Positions 15,243-24,007 are shown, counted from the first letter of the stretch. The stretch: DNA of 64,000 nt from an uncultured Selenomonadales bacterium (GCA_900315155.1 OMYB01000007.1:61993-125992), one strand, 5' to 3'. The notes: generated by a model not told the origin, from the sequence alone. Numbers and translations: made by a program.

Positions 15243-16859
15243 TCACTGGAAGAATACGGATCCTCCGATGAATTCCCTCAGCAGGGAATTATTCGGGACT
15301 TCCTTGTCTTCGATGTCGTCAACGTACTGGAAGTAGTTCAGAAGCTGCTGCGCTGCTGTGTACGTCGATGACTCCATGGGGACGCGCTCCAGCAAAGGCC
15401 GCGCATAACGTTTCAGCACACCAATCTCGTAGAGCAGCGCCGAATTGAACATGATGTCGGCCTCTTCCTGAAAGGGGAAAATATTCTTTTCCTCCCCCGC
15501 CCGCACGATCGACCACTGATGCAGCGTCTTTTCCGCCGAAGATCCGCGGAACTGATAATCGCGCACGAGGCGGCGCAGGAGACGTGCGCCCGTCGTCGGA
15601 ATGCGGTTATGGGCATCGATGTTCAGCTGCGTGAGTGCGCTGATGTAGATCTTGTACTTGTTGCGGCGCGGCACAGCGGCGCTCAGCGCCTCGTTCAGCC
15701 CATGAATGCCCTCGATGATCACGGGCTGATCCTCCTCCAGGGAAATCGTACGGCTGTCATCCCACTCTCGCTCGCCCGTAAGGAAATTATACCGTGGCAG
15801 CACGACGGACTCGCCTTTCAGCAGCTTGACCATATCCTGGTTGAAGAGTTCCGTATCGAGCGCACCGAGACACTCATAGTCATATTCCCCGTCCTCATTG
15901 CGCGGGGTGTCCTTGCGGTTGCGGAAATAATCGTCGAGCGAGATAGACACGGGGCGCAGTCCATTCGTGCGCAGCTGGATGCGCAGGCGCTGGGCAAACG
16001 ACGTTTTACTCGAGGACGATGGCCCCGCGATGAGGATCAGGCGCAGATCGTGACTGTGGGAAGCGATATGGTCGGCGATCTGGCCGATGCGTTTTTCCTG
16101 CAAAGCCTCCGAAATGCGGATCACCTCTCCGATCTGCCCCATGCGGTTCAGGCGGTTGAGATCCGTCACGTAGGGGCAGTCGAGGATTCTGGCCCAATCC
16201 TTGGCATCGCTGAGCACCCGGCTGAGTTTCGGCTGCGGCACATAGTCGCGTACCTGACCGTCCGTCGTGCTGTCCGGCGTGCGCAGAAGGACACCCGGCG
16301 CCTCATAGTCCAGGGCAAACCGGTCGAGAAGCCCCGTATGCGGCACCATGGCCCCGTAAAAGTAATCCTGATAGTTCCCACAGGTATAGATGCTGACGAA
16401 ATCCTGCTGCAGGGAATGGATGAGGTTGGCCTTCGCGATCTGCTTCGCGTCCTTAAACAGCTGGATTGCCTCTTCCCGCAGGCAGGTACGTTTCGTGATG
16501 GGGCGGTCCTCCTTCACGATGGACTTCATCCGTTCCGCGATTTTTTTCGTGCGCATGACATCGAGAGACCAGGACGGCGAGCACACTTCACAGAACAGTC
16601 CCTTATTCGCTGTGAACTGCGCAATGACCTCCGCTTCCGGATACAGTTCCGAGACGGCCGTCAGCAGCAGGAACAGCACGGAACGCCGATACGTTTCCCA
16701 GCCAGGCTGCGTATCCATCTCAACGAGTTCGGCTTTGCGCCCGCGGATGGGGGTTTGCAGGTCGTGATAGCGGCCATTGAGTTTTCCCATGACAATTGGC
16801 GTCGAATAGCGATGCTGTTCCTCCTGTGCGAGATCCAGTAATGTTTTTTCCTGTTCCAT
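15243..16859 (-). CDS. Nucleoside (uridine-type) kinase with N-terminal ThrRS-like domain
   Basis: The 538-residue protein has an N-terminal half resembling the TGS/editing portion of threonyl-tRNA synthetase (TANKGLFCEV, then KTCLREEAIQLF) and a C-terminal uridine/phosphoribulokinase-like kinase. Its P-loop is unusual, GPSSSSKTSFAQRL, with a serine where most P-loops have glycine before KT. LDDYFRNRKDTPRNEDGEYDYE and PVIIEGIHGLNEAL are the kinase substrate and Walker B segments. This long architecture is common in Firmicutes and distinct from Udk, also present at 7084-7701. The ATG follows GGAGGGTGGTATC. Its physiological substrate is not established. Confidence 0.85.
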   Translation of the reverse strand: MEQEKTLLDLAQEEQHRYSTPIVMGKLNGRYHDLQTPIRGRKAELVEMDTQPGWETYRRSVLFLLLTAVSELYPEAEVIAQFTANKGLFCEVCSPSWSLDVMRTKKIAERMKSIVKEDRPITKRTCLREEAIQLFKDAKQIAKANLIHSLQQDFVSIYTCGNYQDYFYGAMVPHTGLLDRFALDYEAPGVLLRTPDSTTDGQVRDYVPQPKLSRVLSDAKDWARILDCPYVTDLNRLNRMGQIGEVIRISEALQEKRIGQIADHIASHSHDLRLILIAGPSSSSKTSFAQRLRIQLRTNGLRPVSISLDDYFRNRKDTPRNEDGEYDYECLGALDTELFNQDMVKLLKGESVVLPRYNFLTGEREWDDSRTISLEEDQPVIIEGIHGLNEALSAAVPRRNKYKIYISALTQLNIDAHNRIPTTGARLLRRLVRDYQFRGSSAEKTLHQWSIVRAGEEKNIFPFQEEADIMFNSALLYEIGVLKRYARPLLERVPMESSTYTAAQQLLNYFQYVDDIEDKEVPNNSLLREFIGGSVFFQ

Positions 16860-16911
16860 GATACCACCCTCCTACGGATTGCTTTCTCCCCTAAACATTC
16901 GACAAACATAG

Positions 16912-16938
16912 AAAAAAGCCCTTCCCAAAGGAAGAGCA
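16912..16938 (-). terminator. Rho-independent terminator after pit
   Basis: On the minus strand GCTCTTCC and GGAAGGGC form a stem around TTTG, followed by TTTTTT. It ends the DUF47-pit transcript. Confidence 0.85.
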
Positions 16939-16951
16939 TCTTATCAAAAAC

Positions 16952-17950
16952 TTACATGAACACCATCATGACGACGTGATAGGCAAGAGCACCCATAATC
17001 GCCGTGCAGGGAATCGTGAGAACCCACGCCATGACCATCTGCTGAGCAACGCCCCAGCGGACCGCATTGGCACGTTTCGCCGTGCCGACACCCATGATGG
17101 AGCCGGAGACGACATGGGTCGTCGAAACCGGCAGGTGCAGCAGCGTGGCGGAAAAGATGATCAACGACGAATTCAGATCCGACGCAAAGCCGGAAATCGG
17201 CTCCAGCTTGAAGATCTTGCCGCCGACCGTCTTGATGATGCGCCAGCCGCCGATAGCCGTACCAGCAGCCATTGCCGTGGCCGAAAGCACCTTGACATAC
17301 GTTGGCACTTCAAACACGCTGATATAATGACCAGCCAGCAGAGCCAGCGTGATGATACCCATGGACTTCTGCGCATCGTTCGAACCATGCGAGAATGCCA
17401 TCATGCCCGCCGCCAGGATCTGCATTTTCTTGAACTTATGATTCAGTGAGGACGGGCTGAACCCGCCGAAAATACGGAACAGCAGCAGCATGATGCAGCA
17501 GCCGGTTCCCATAGCGATAATCGGCGAAGCGATCAGCGAGAGCACAATCTTGCCGATACCCTCGAAGTTCAGTCCGGCCGGACCAACCGATACGAGCACG
17601 GCGCCGATGATGCCGCCGACCAGGGCATGAGACGAGCTCGATGGCATCGCGATGAGCCAGGTGAAAAGGTTCCATATGATAGCACCGATGAGCGCGGCGA
17701 TAATCACCCGTTCATCGACCATCTCCGCGGCAGAGACGATATCCCCGCCGATGGTCTTCGCAACGCCCGTGCTGTACATAGCACCCGCGAAATTCAGGCA
17801 CGCCGCCATGATGATGGCCGTCTGCGGATGGATGGCGCGCGTGGACACTGAAGTGGCAATGGCATTGGCCGTATCATGGAAGCCGTTGATGAAATCAAAC
17901 AGCAGTGCGAGACCAATGACCGTAAAGATCATCATTTGCAGCTCAGGCAT
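16952..17950 (-). CDS. pit: Low-affinity inorganic phosphate transporter (PiT family)
   Basis: The 332-residue membrane protein has about ten transmembrane helices and both signature repeats of the PiT family: DFINGFHDTANAIATSVSTR near the N-terminus and SHGSNDAQKSMGI in the second half. These contain the GANDVAN-like residues that bind phosphate with a cation. Its start overlaps the end of the DUF47 gene by 8 bases. The DUF47-pit pair is a widespread arrangement in which the PhoU-like protein is thought to control the transporter. Confidence 0.93.
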   Translation of the reverse strand: MPELQMMIFTVIGLALLFDFINGFHDTANAIATSVSTRAIHPQTAIIMAACLNFAGAMYSTGVAKTIGGDIVSAAEMVDERVIIAALIGAIIWNLFTWLIAMPSSSSHALVGGIIGAVLVSVGPAGLNFEGIGKIVLSLIASPIIAMGTGCCIMLLLFRIFGGFSPSSLNHKFKKMQILAAGMMAFSHGSNDAQKSMGIITLALLAGHYISVFEVPTYVKVLSATAMAAGTAIGGWRIIKTVGGKIFKLEPISGFASDLNSSLIIFSATLLHLPVSTTHVVSGSIMGVGTAKRANAVRWGVAQQMVMAWVLTIPCTAIMGALAYHVVMMVFM

Positions 17951-18569
17951 ACTTCATTACCACTCCCCGAAGCATATCCGAAAGTTTTTCGCAGTGATCC
18001 ACGGTATCTTCCAGTTTCTCCAGGATATCCTTCCATTTGATGAGTTCGATCGGGTCCTTCTCCTTATCAAAGAGAAATGCGACCTCGTGGCGGAACACGC
18101 GGTCACCCTCGCTTTCGAGATGGCCGATCTTATGCGTACACTCGAGGATAGCTTCCTGATTCTTGCGAATGTCCTTGAGCATCTTGAACGATTTGATGAT
18201 TTCCTGCGTACATTCGATGAGAATCTTCGTCAGCTTGATGGCGCCGGACTTCGCAGTGCCCGTGCGATACATCACGATGCGCTGCAACGTCCCCTGAAGG
18301 TAATCCACGCCATCATCGAGACCATTGGCCAGCGCATAGATATCCTCACGGTCAATCGGCGTAATGAATGTCATATTCAGCTTGTCGATGATCTGATCGT
18401 TGATGCGATCTGCCTCATGCTCCAACTCGACGACTTCCTTGATTTTGTCTGCCGCTTTGCTGTAGTCGAGCATGACCTCGTCCATGAGGAGTGCGCCCTT
18501 ATAGAAATACTGGGCACTTTCGACAAAAAGGTCAAAGAATTCGCTATCTTTATGCTTGAACTTAAACAT
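17943..18569 (-). CDS. DUF47 (PhoU-like) phosphate transport accessory protein
   Basis: The start is MFKFKHKDSEFFDLF (ATG at 18567-18569); a longer frame to 18629 has no better ribosome site. The 208-residue protein is all-helical with the TIGR00153/DUF47 pattern: EFFDLFVESAQYF, an acidic helix ELEHEADRIND, PIDREDIYALANGLDDGVDY and HLESEGDRVF. These acidic E..D.. repeats bind metals in PhoU-like bundles. It is cotranscribed with pit and probably modulates phosphate uptake at the membrane. Confidence 0.9.
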   Translation of the reverse strand: MFKFKHKDSEFFDLFVESAQYFYKGALLMDEVMLDYSKAADKIKEVVELEHEADRINDQIIDKLNMTFITPIDREDIYALANGLDDGVDYLQGTLQRIVMYRTGTAKSGAIKLTKILIECTQEIIKSFKMLKDIRKNQEAILECTHKIGHLESEGDRVFRHEVAFLFDKEKDPIELIKWKDILEKLEDTVDHCEKLSDMLRGVVMKYA

Positions 18570-18614
18570 ATGGTTCCGAGTCCTCCCGACGAAATACCTA
18601 ATACACACAAGATT

Positions 18615-18643
18615 ATTATACCGTATCACTCCCGCTCTGTAAA
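18615..18643 (-). promoter_or_regulatory. Promoter of the DUF47-pit operon
   Basis: TTTACA (18643-18638) and TATAAT (18620-18615), 17 bases apart on the minus strand. No Pho-box-like direct repeats were obvious. Confidence 0.7.
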
Positions 18644-18717
18644 TCGATTATTTTTCCCAGCGTTTCCCACTTCTTGCCCATATCGTTGCTTTTTCTTTAC
18701 TTTTGCCGGATAGGCAA

Positions 18718-18760
18718 AGAAAAAACCACCAGAAAGCTGCTTGCTTTCCTGGTGGTTTCC
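18718..18760 (-). terminator. Rho-independent terminator after the class I aminotransferase
   Basis: On the minus strand AAACCACCAGGAAAGC pairs with GCTTTCTGGTGGTTT and is followed by further T residues, 38 bases after the stop codon of the aminotransferase gene. Confidence 0.88.
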
Positions 18761-18797
18761 TTATTTCTTGCAGTTATTTGATGGAATAATAAGATGT

Positions 18798-20042
18798 TCA
18801 GCCTTCCACTTTCTGCTTAGCCTTGAGCAGTTTCGCGGCGATGCCATGCATCTTTGCCGTGGAAACGGAGCAGGCGGCGACGCGGACGCCGAGCTTCAGC
18901 GGTACAGCGAAGACGAGGTCCTTGTTGAGCTCCTCGCAGACGGCATGCGGGTCGGCAGCCGGTACGGCGAGGAAGAAGCCACCCTTGTACGGCAGGGCAT
19001 CGAGCCCGCACTCCTTCGCTTCCTTCATGAAGATATCGCCGCGGTTCTGGACGAGCTGATAAAGATCGGCACGTTCTTTCTCGAACTGGGCGAGGGACGT
19101 CTTGTCCTGCTGAATCTTCGTGAGGAGCGTCATGGCACCGCGGTTGATATTCGACCACGTAGCGCGGCTCGTGTACTTGTTGATTTCCTTGAACTCCTCG
19201 ATGACTTCTTTGCTCGAGGAAAGCCCGATGAGCGCACCCGTGCGCTGGCCGTACATCGTATAGCCCTTCGACATGGAGAAGGAGAACATGATGAGGATAT
19301 TATCCGGCAGGCCGGCGAATTTGTCCATGAACTTGCGCGTCTCGTTCTTTTCGCCGGCATAATCGATGTAGGCGATATCGACGAGGATGCTCATCTTCTT
19401 GCCTTGTGCCGCATATTTCTTCGTGAGGGCGAGGACGTTTTCCCAATCCTCCTCCGTCAGGCTGAAGCCCGTCGGGTTATGCGCCGGCGTGTTAATAATG
19501 ACGAGCAGGCTGTCCTGTCCCTTCAGGATCTCATCCACCTTCGCCGTGTAGGCCTCGATGTTGAAATTCTGATCTTTATCAAAAAGCGGATACGTCGTAA
19601 GCTTACAGCCGCACTCATTGCAGATGACGTTGTACGTACCCCAGAACCAGTCGGAGGTCAGCACGTAAGTGCCGTGCTCGGCGTAGTTCGCGACCGCATG
19701 ATGGATGGCACCCGTGCCGCCCGCTGTTGCGACGGAGCCGAGGTAGCCTTCCGGTTTATGGTCAGCAAAAGTCAGGTCGACGACGGCATCCAGGTAAGCC
19801 GGCAGACCGGAAATCGGTGCATAATCGATGATGTCCGTCATCGGCAGGGAACGATAGACGCGCTCCATCGTCGGCAGGCAGGCGAGTTTGCCTTCGTCGT
19901 CGATCATCTTGCCGATTGTGGCATTCGTCACCTTATCGGCACCGTATTTCTCCGCTGCCGCATGGCATGCAGCGTTGGCACCGAAAATCGCGTCCTTCAG
20001 TCTCTTGCTTGCAGCGTGTGATGCTGCCATACTGGTCGTCAT
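18798..20042 (-). CDS. Class I aminotransferase (aspartate/aromatic type)
   Basis: The 414-residue PLP enzyme has aminotransferase landmarks: TAGGTGAIHHA, DWFWGTYN, INTPAHNPTGFSL (the Asn that contacts PLP), VDIAYIDYAG (Asp/Tyr) and MFSFSMSKGYTMYGQRTGA, where the lysine after SMS is the probable Schiff base. The Arg of the C-terminal segment contacts the substrate carboxylate. The pattern is nearest to the AspC/TyrB fold with an unusually conserved small-residue N-terminus. It may transaminate aromatic or dicarboxylic acids. It lies downstream of, and on the same strand as, lysC but has its own promoter. The ATG follows GGGGAAGTTAGC. Confidence 0.85.
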   Translation of the reverse strand: MTTSMAASHAASKRLKDAIFGANAACHAAAEKYGADKVTNATIGKMIDDEGKLACLPTMERVYRSLPMTDIIDYAPISGLPAYLDAVVDLTFADHKPEGYLGSVATAGGTGAIHHAVANYAEHGTYVLTSDWFWGTYNVICNECGCKLTTYPLFDKDQNFNIEAYTAKVDEILKGQDSLLVIINTPAHNPTGFSLTEEDWENVLALTKKYAAQGKKMSILVDIAYIDYAGEKNETRKFMDKFAGLPDNILIMFSFSMSKGYTMYGQRTGALIGLSSSKEVIEEFKEINKYTSRATWSNINRGAMTLLTKIQQDKTSLAQFEKERADLYQLVQNRGDIFMKEAKECGLDALPYKGGFFLAVPAADPHAVCEELNKDLVFAVPLKLGVRVAACSVSTAKMHGIAAKLLKAKQKVEG

Positions 20043-20099
20043 AAGCTAACTTCCCCTTTCCAATGTACAATCCGGCATCTCATGTACCGAACTAATACT

Positions 20100-20128
20100 A
20101 TCATAACTGTTTCATACTGTCCTGTCCA
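20100..20128 (-). promoter_or_regulatory. Promoter of the class I aminotransferase gene
   Basis: TGGACA (20128-20123) and TATGAT (20105-20100), spaced by 17 bases on the minus strand. Confidence 0.6.
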
Positions 20129-20175
20129 CTAAAACTCGTGTGTATACATTATTTTTCCCCGCACCATGTCAAAAT

Positions 20176-20201
20176 ACCGCCACCGCACAAGGCGGCAGCG
20201 G
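20176..20201 (-). terminator. Possible weak terminator after lysC
   Basis: On the minus strand CCGCC and GGCGG flank TTGTGCGGT and are followed by TATTTT. The stem is short, so this is only a candidate. Confidence 0.3.
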
Positions 20202-20217
20202 CACGGAAGGAACAGAA

Positions 20218-21450
20218 TCAGCCCTTTTTCGGGAAGAACTCGTCGTGGATGGCATTGACCGCCTCTTCCATCTGCTCTCTCCTGACAAGGCAGGAAACCG
20301 AGATCTCCGACGTGCTGATGATATCGATGTTGATGCCCGCGCGGGACAGAGCGCCGAACATACGCGCAGCCGTGCCCGGGTTGCCGAGCATACCAGCACC
20401 GACGATGGAGACCTTGGCGACGTCTTTCTCAACGAGGACAGCGACAGCCTTGAGCTTGTCGGCCACTTTGTCGACGACTTCCTTCGTCGTCGGCAGATCC
20501 GTCAGGGATACCGTGAAGACCATATCCGTGATATTCGTCTCGACGTTGCGGATGGACTGCACGATCATATCGACATCCACATGCGCATCAGCCAGCGCAG
20601 AGAAGATTTCAAAGGCAATGCCCGGCGTATTCGGAATGCCGAGTACGGCTACCTTGGCTACATCTTTATCATGGGCAACACCGCGGATAACAAAATCTTT
20701 ATCTTCCATTGTATAATCCTCCCTAATGATCGTGCCCGGCTCCGTCGTGAACGTCGAACGCACGTGAATCGGAATATGGAAATACTCACCCATCTCCACG
20801 GAACGCGGCTGCATGACGCCGGCACCGAGGCGGGCCATCTCGAGCATCTCGTTGTAGGTGATTTCCTTCATTTTGCGCGCGCCTTTCGCGACACGCGGGT
20901 CAGCCGTGTAGACACCGTCGACATCCGTAAAGATTTCGCACGTATCTGCCTTCAGGGCACCGGCGAGCGCAACAGCCGACGTATCCGAGCCGCCGCGGCC
21001 GAGCGTCACAGGGTCGCCCTTTTCATCGACGCCCTGGAAACCGGCAACGACGACGATGTTGCCTTTGTCGAGTTCCTCGTGTACGCGCTTCGGCTGGATG
21101 TCCTGGATGCGGCCCTTCGTATGGACATCGTTCGTCTTCATGCCCGCAAGGCAGCCCGTCAGCGAGACAGCTTTCTGACCGAGCGTCTGGAACGCCATCG
21201 CCAGCAGAGCGATAGACACCTGCTCACCGGTCGTCAGCAGCATATCCATTTCCCTCGTGTACTGGTATGGGTCCTTGTTGATGCCCTGTGCGAGCTCGAT
21301 GAGGTTATCGGTCGTATCGCCCATTGCCGAAACGACGACGACAATCTGGTCATTCGGCTGCTTCTCGCTCAGGATTCTCTTGGCCACGTTCATAATCTTT
21401 TCCGTGGTAGCGACCGAGCTGCCACCGAACTTCTTTACAATAAGCGCCAT
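20218..21450 (-). CDS. lysC: Aspartate kinase
   Basis: The 410-residue enzyme phosphorylates aspartate, the first step towards lysine, diaminopimelate, methionine and threonine. The kinase domain begins LIVKKFGGSSVATTEKI and includes FQGVDEKGDPVTLGRGGSDTSA and IFTDVDGVYTADPRV. Two ACT domains follow (from about residue 265), as in monofunctional feedback-regulated kinases; the internal-start beta subunit found in Bacillus is possible. No lysine riboswitch is visible: the 5' leader is only about 90 bases. The window also contains dapL for diaminopimelate and ldc for lysine decarboxylation, so lysine metabolism is well represented. Confidence 0.95.
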   Translation of the reverse strand: MALIVKKFGGSSVATTEKIMNVAKRILSEKQPNDQIVVVVSAMGDTTDNLIELAQGINKDPYQYTREMDMLLTTGEQVSIALLAMAFQTLGQKAVSLTGCLAGMKTNDVHTKGRIQDIQPKRVHEELDKGNIVVVAGFQGVDEKGDPVTLGRGGSDTSAVALAGALKADTCEIFTDVDGVYTADPRVAKGARKMKEITYNEMLEMARLGAGVMQPRSVEMGEYFHIPIHVRSTFTTEPGTIIREDYTMEDKDFVIRGVAHDKDVAKVAVLGIPNTPGIAFEIFSALADAHVDVDMIVQSIRNVETNITDMVFTVSLTDLPTTKEVVDKVADKLKAVAVLVEKDVAKVSIVGAGMLGNPGTAARMFGALSRAGINIDIISTSEISVSCLVRREQMEEAVNAIHDEFFPKKG

Positions 21451-21545
21451 GGTTCTCCTCCTGGATAAAAATCAGGTTGAATGATTGCTGCCGTCCTGCT
21501 TTGTTCATTTGTCCACATGATATGCAAAGAACGGCTATGGAGAAC

Positions 21546-21574
21546 ATTATACACAAAAAAATGACCCATGTCCA
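21546..21574 (-). promoter_or_regulatory. Promoter of lysC
   Basis: TGGACA (21574-21569) and TATAAT (21551-21546) on the minus strand with a 17-base spacer. In the short leader, GCCGT / CTTTG (21490-21503 complement) and CAAAG / ACGGC (21525-21535 complement) can pair, giving a small hairpin of unknown meaning. Confidence 0.7.
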
Positions 21575-21737
21575 TAGTTTCTGTTAAAAATTATATAAAG
21601 TTGTCCTCCTAAAAAAGACTGCATGAAACAAATCCATTACACTTCCCGTATTTCCACACAATCAATCCCAAGTAGACGCATCCCTCTTTTTCCGATAGAA
21701 TAAAAGAAGATTTCTGACAGGAAAAGGAGTGTTACGT

Positions 21738-21800
21738 GTGAACAAGAATGGTAGCAACACCGCACGGCATGCGAAGGATTCCGAGGGCAGATGCGCATGA
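21738..21800 (+). CDS. Possible 20-residue leader ORF coupled to the pseudouridine synthase
   Basis: A GTG at 21738-21740 with AAAGGAG about 9 bases upstream opens a 20-codon frame. Its TGA (21798-21800) overlaps the ATG at 21797 of the next gene in an ATGA arrangement. The peptide is basic and polar (starts VNKNGSNTARHAKD). Translational coupling or attenuation is possible. It is too short for coding statistics and could be chance. Confidence 0.4.
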   Translation: MNKNGSNTARHAKDSEGRCA

Positions 21801-22741
21801 TGGAGCTGCATGTCATACTTTCTCCGGATATTCCCGCATTACCCGTGCGCACGTACCTGCGGCAAACGCAGCACATCTCGAACTCGCAATGGCGGCGCAT
21901 CAAGAACAGCGGCACGTTCCGCCTCAATGGCGAGGCCGTGAACCTCACGCAGTCCACCGTGCATACGGGTGACATCCTTACCTTTGAAAGCGAGAAGCAT
22001 GAAAGCCCCATCGAGCCGCAGGACCTGCCCCTCGATATCCGCTACGAGGACGCGGCCCTGCTCGTCATCCACAAACCGGCCGGACAAGTCGTCCATCCGC
22101 TGCGCCCCGAACCCACGGGCACGGTCGGCAACGCCGTGCTCGGCTATTACCGTCGCACGGAGCAGGTGCATGGCTTTCACCCCGTCCACCGCCTCGACCG
22201 CATGACGACAGGCCTCGTGCTCATCGCGAAGGAACCGCAGGTCCAGCACCAGCTCACGAAAAAAGGGCTCAAAGCGTTTCACCGCGAATACCTCGCGCTC
22301 ATCCGCGGCCATCTCGAGCCGCCTGCGGGGACCATCGACCTCCCCATCGGCTTCGCACCGGACAGCTTTATCCGTCACATGGTCACGGATACGGGAAAGC
22401 CGGCCCGGACGCATTATGAGACCGTGCGCACGGGTATCTTCCGCAATGAGAGTTTTATGGGGGAACTCTCTCTCCTGCATCTCAGGCTCGACACCGGACG
22501 CACACACCAGATCCGCGTCCATCTCGCCCATCTCGGTCATCCACTCCTTGGAGACGACCTGTATGGTGGCGACATGGGGCTCATCGACCGTCAGGCCCTC
22601 CACGCCTGTTCGCTCACCTTCATCCACCCGATGACGGGAGAAACCATTCATATTGCCGATCCTGTGCCAAACGATATGCAGCAGATCATTGATGGCTTAT
22701 GTGATATCCCCTTTTTCCTGGATGCTGCCGAAAAATCCTGA
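21797..22741 (+). CDS. RluA/RluD family pseudouridine synthase
   Basis: The product of about 314 residues has a short S4-like N-terminal region (SNSQWRRIKNSGTFRLNGEAV) and a RluA-type catalytic domain with the motif HRLDRMTTGLVLIAK, whose aspartate is the catalytic residue that isomerises uridine in rRNA or tRNA. RTHQIRVHLAHLGHPLLGDDLYGG is the conserved C-terminal segment. Three ATGs cluster at 21791, 21797 and 21800. I favour 21797 because it overlaps the stop of the upstream mini-ORF and has GAGGG at a usable distance. The specific RNA target cannot be named from sequence. Confidence 0.9.
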   Translation: MMELHVILSPDIPALPVRTYLRQTQHISNSQWRRIKNSGTFRLNGEAVNLTQSTVHTGDILTFESEKHESPIEPQDLPLDIRYEDAALLVIHKPAGQVVHPLRPEPTGTVGNAVLGYYRRTEQVHGFHPVHRLDRMTTGLVLIAKEPQVQHQLTKKGLKAFHREYLALIRGHLEPPAGTIDLPIGFAPDSFIRHMVTDTGKPARTHYETVRTGIFRNESFMGELSLLHLRLDTGRTHQIRVHLAHLGHPLLGDDLYGGDMGLIDRQALHACSLTFIHPMTGETIHIADPVPNDMQQIIDGLCDIPFFLDAAEKS

Positions 22742-22799
22742 CGCTCTCGTCTCATTTTTGAATTTTTTTGACAGAACGTATACCGTGAACGTCTTTTCT

Positions 22800-22809
22800 A
22801 TGGTATAAT
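22800..22809 (+). promoter_or_regulatory. Extended -10 promoter element of fba
   Basis: TATGGTATAAT carries the TGn extension in front of TATAAT (22804-22809). No -35 box lies 17 bases upstream; a TTGACA at 22768 is 30 bases away and too far. The same TATGGTATAAT string recurs before two other genes in the window. Confidence 0.5.
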
Positions 22810-22864
22810 AACTTTAGTTCATGAGTATTAATGTGAACAGTATTTCATTAGGGGGTAATGAAAA

Positions 22865-23863
22865 ATGCCATTAGTTGGTACGAAAGAAATGTTCAAGAAA
22901 GCTTACGAGGGCGGTTACGCTATCGGTGCTTTCAACGTCAACAACATGGAGATTGTCCAGGGCATCACCGAGGCAGCTGCTGAGCTGAACTCCCCGGTTA
23001 TCCTGCAGGCATCCGCCGGCGCCCGTAAATATGCAAAGGGCCCGTATCTCCGTCACCTCGTCGAGGCAGCCCTCGAGGTCAACGATATTCCTATCGCTCT
23101 GCACCTCGATCATGGTCCGGACTTTGAGACCTGCAAAGCCTGCATCGATGACGGTTTTACCTCTGTCATGTATGATGGCTCCAAGTACGACTTCAAAGAG
23201 AACATCAAACGCACGCAGGAAGTTGTCGCTTACGCTCACGAGCACGGCGTTGTCGTCGAGGCTGAGCTGGGCAAACTGGCCGGCATTGAGGATGATGTAA
23301 AGGTTGCTGCTCATGATGCAGCCTACACGCAGCCGGAAGAGGTTGAGGAGTTCGTTCGCGAGACGGGCGTTGACTCCCTCGCTATCGCTATCGGCACGAG
23401 CCATGGCGCATTCAAATTCAAGCCGGAGCAGTGCACGCGCAACGCGGATGGCGTTCTCGTTCCGCCTGAGCTTCGTTTCGATATCCTCGCTGAAATCGAG
23501 AAGAAAATTCCGGAGTTCCCGATCGTTCTCCACGGTGCATCCTCCGTTATCCCGAAATACGTGAAGATCATCAACGCGAACGGCGGCAAGCTCGACGATG
23601 CAGTTGGTATCCCTGAGGATCAGCTCCGCAAGGCTGCCAAGAGCGCTGTCTGCAAGATCAACATCGACTCCGACCTCCGCCTCGCTATGACGGCTGGTAT
23701 CCGTGAGCACTTCATGGCTCATCCGGAGCATTTCGATCCGCGCCAGTACGTTGCTGACGGCCGTACCTACATCAAGGAGCTCGTCGAGCACAAGATCAAA
23801 GACGTCCTCGGTTCCGATCAGAAGGCCGACGAGATCATGGCTCTGGTCAACGCCAACAAATAA
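22865..23863 (+). CDS. fba: Class II fructose-bisphosphate aldolase
   Basis: The 332-residue glycolytic enzyme splits fructose 1,6-bisphosphate and needs a divalent metal. Landmarks are GAFNVNNMEIVQGI, PIALHLDHGPDFETC (catalytic aspartate and a zinc-ligand histidine), EAELGKLAGIEDD, IAIGTSHGAFKF and VLHGASSVIPKYV. The late segment AVCKINIDSDLRLAMT binds substrate phosphate. Codon use changes here (more GCT, GTT and CGT than neighbours), which is normal for a highly expressed gene. A strong AGGGGG precedes the ATG. It is a single-gene unit. Confidence 0.96.
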   Translation: MPLVGTKEMFKKAYEGGYAIGAFNVNNMEIVQGITEAAAELNSPVILQASAGARKYAKGPYLRHLVEAALEVNDIPIALHLDHGPDFETCKACIDDGFTSVMYDGSKYDFKENIKRTQEVVAYAHEHGVVVEAELGKLAGIEDDVKVAAHDAAYTQPEEVEEFVRETGVDSLAIAIGTSHGAFKFKPEQCTRNADGVLVPPELRFDILAEIEKKIPEFPIVLHGASSVIPKYVKIINANGGKLDDAVGIPEDQLRKAAKSAVCKINIDSDLRLAMTAGIREHFMAHPEHFDPRQYVADGRTYIKELVEHKIKDVLGSDQKADEIMALVNANK

Positions 23864-23887
23864 TCCGTCCTTTCTGACGGTAAATAA

Positions 23888-23922
23888 GAAAAACCGCAAG
23901 GCTGCTGCCCTGCGGTTTTTTT
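23888..23922 (+). terminator. Rho-independent terminator after fba
   Basis: AAAACCGCA and TGCGGTTTT flank a GC-rich loop and are followed by a T run. Confidence 0.9.
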
Positions 23923-23945
23923 ATCCCTGTTTTACGGGATAGCAG

Positions 23946-23984
23946 AAAAATAGGCCTCCGCACGACATGGTGCGGAGGTCTATT
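23946..23984 (-). terminator. Terminator after the chemoreceptor gene
   Basis: On the minus strand GACCTCCGCAC and GTGCGGAGGCC enclose CATGTC and are followed by TATTTTT, 24 bases after the stop codon of the chemoreceptor. Confidence 0.8.
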
Positions 23985-24007
23985 GGGATGACACGACTCG
24001 TATTTCG

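Noticed and set aside
21451..21545. Lysine riboswitch in front of lysC
   Set aside because: The leader is about 90 bases, roughly half the needed length, and lacks the conserved five-stem junction motifs. Only a small hairpin is seen.
22768..22773. TTGACA as -35 box for fba
   Set aside because: It is 30 bases from the TATAAT, too far for sigma-70; the extended -10 explains the promoter better.
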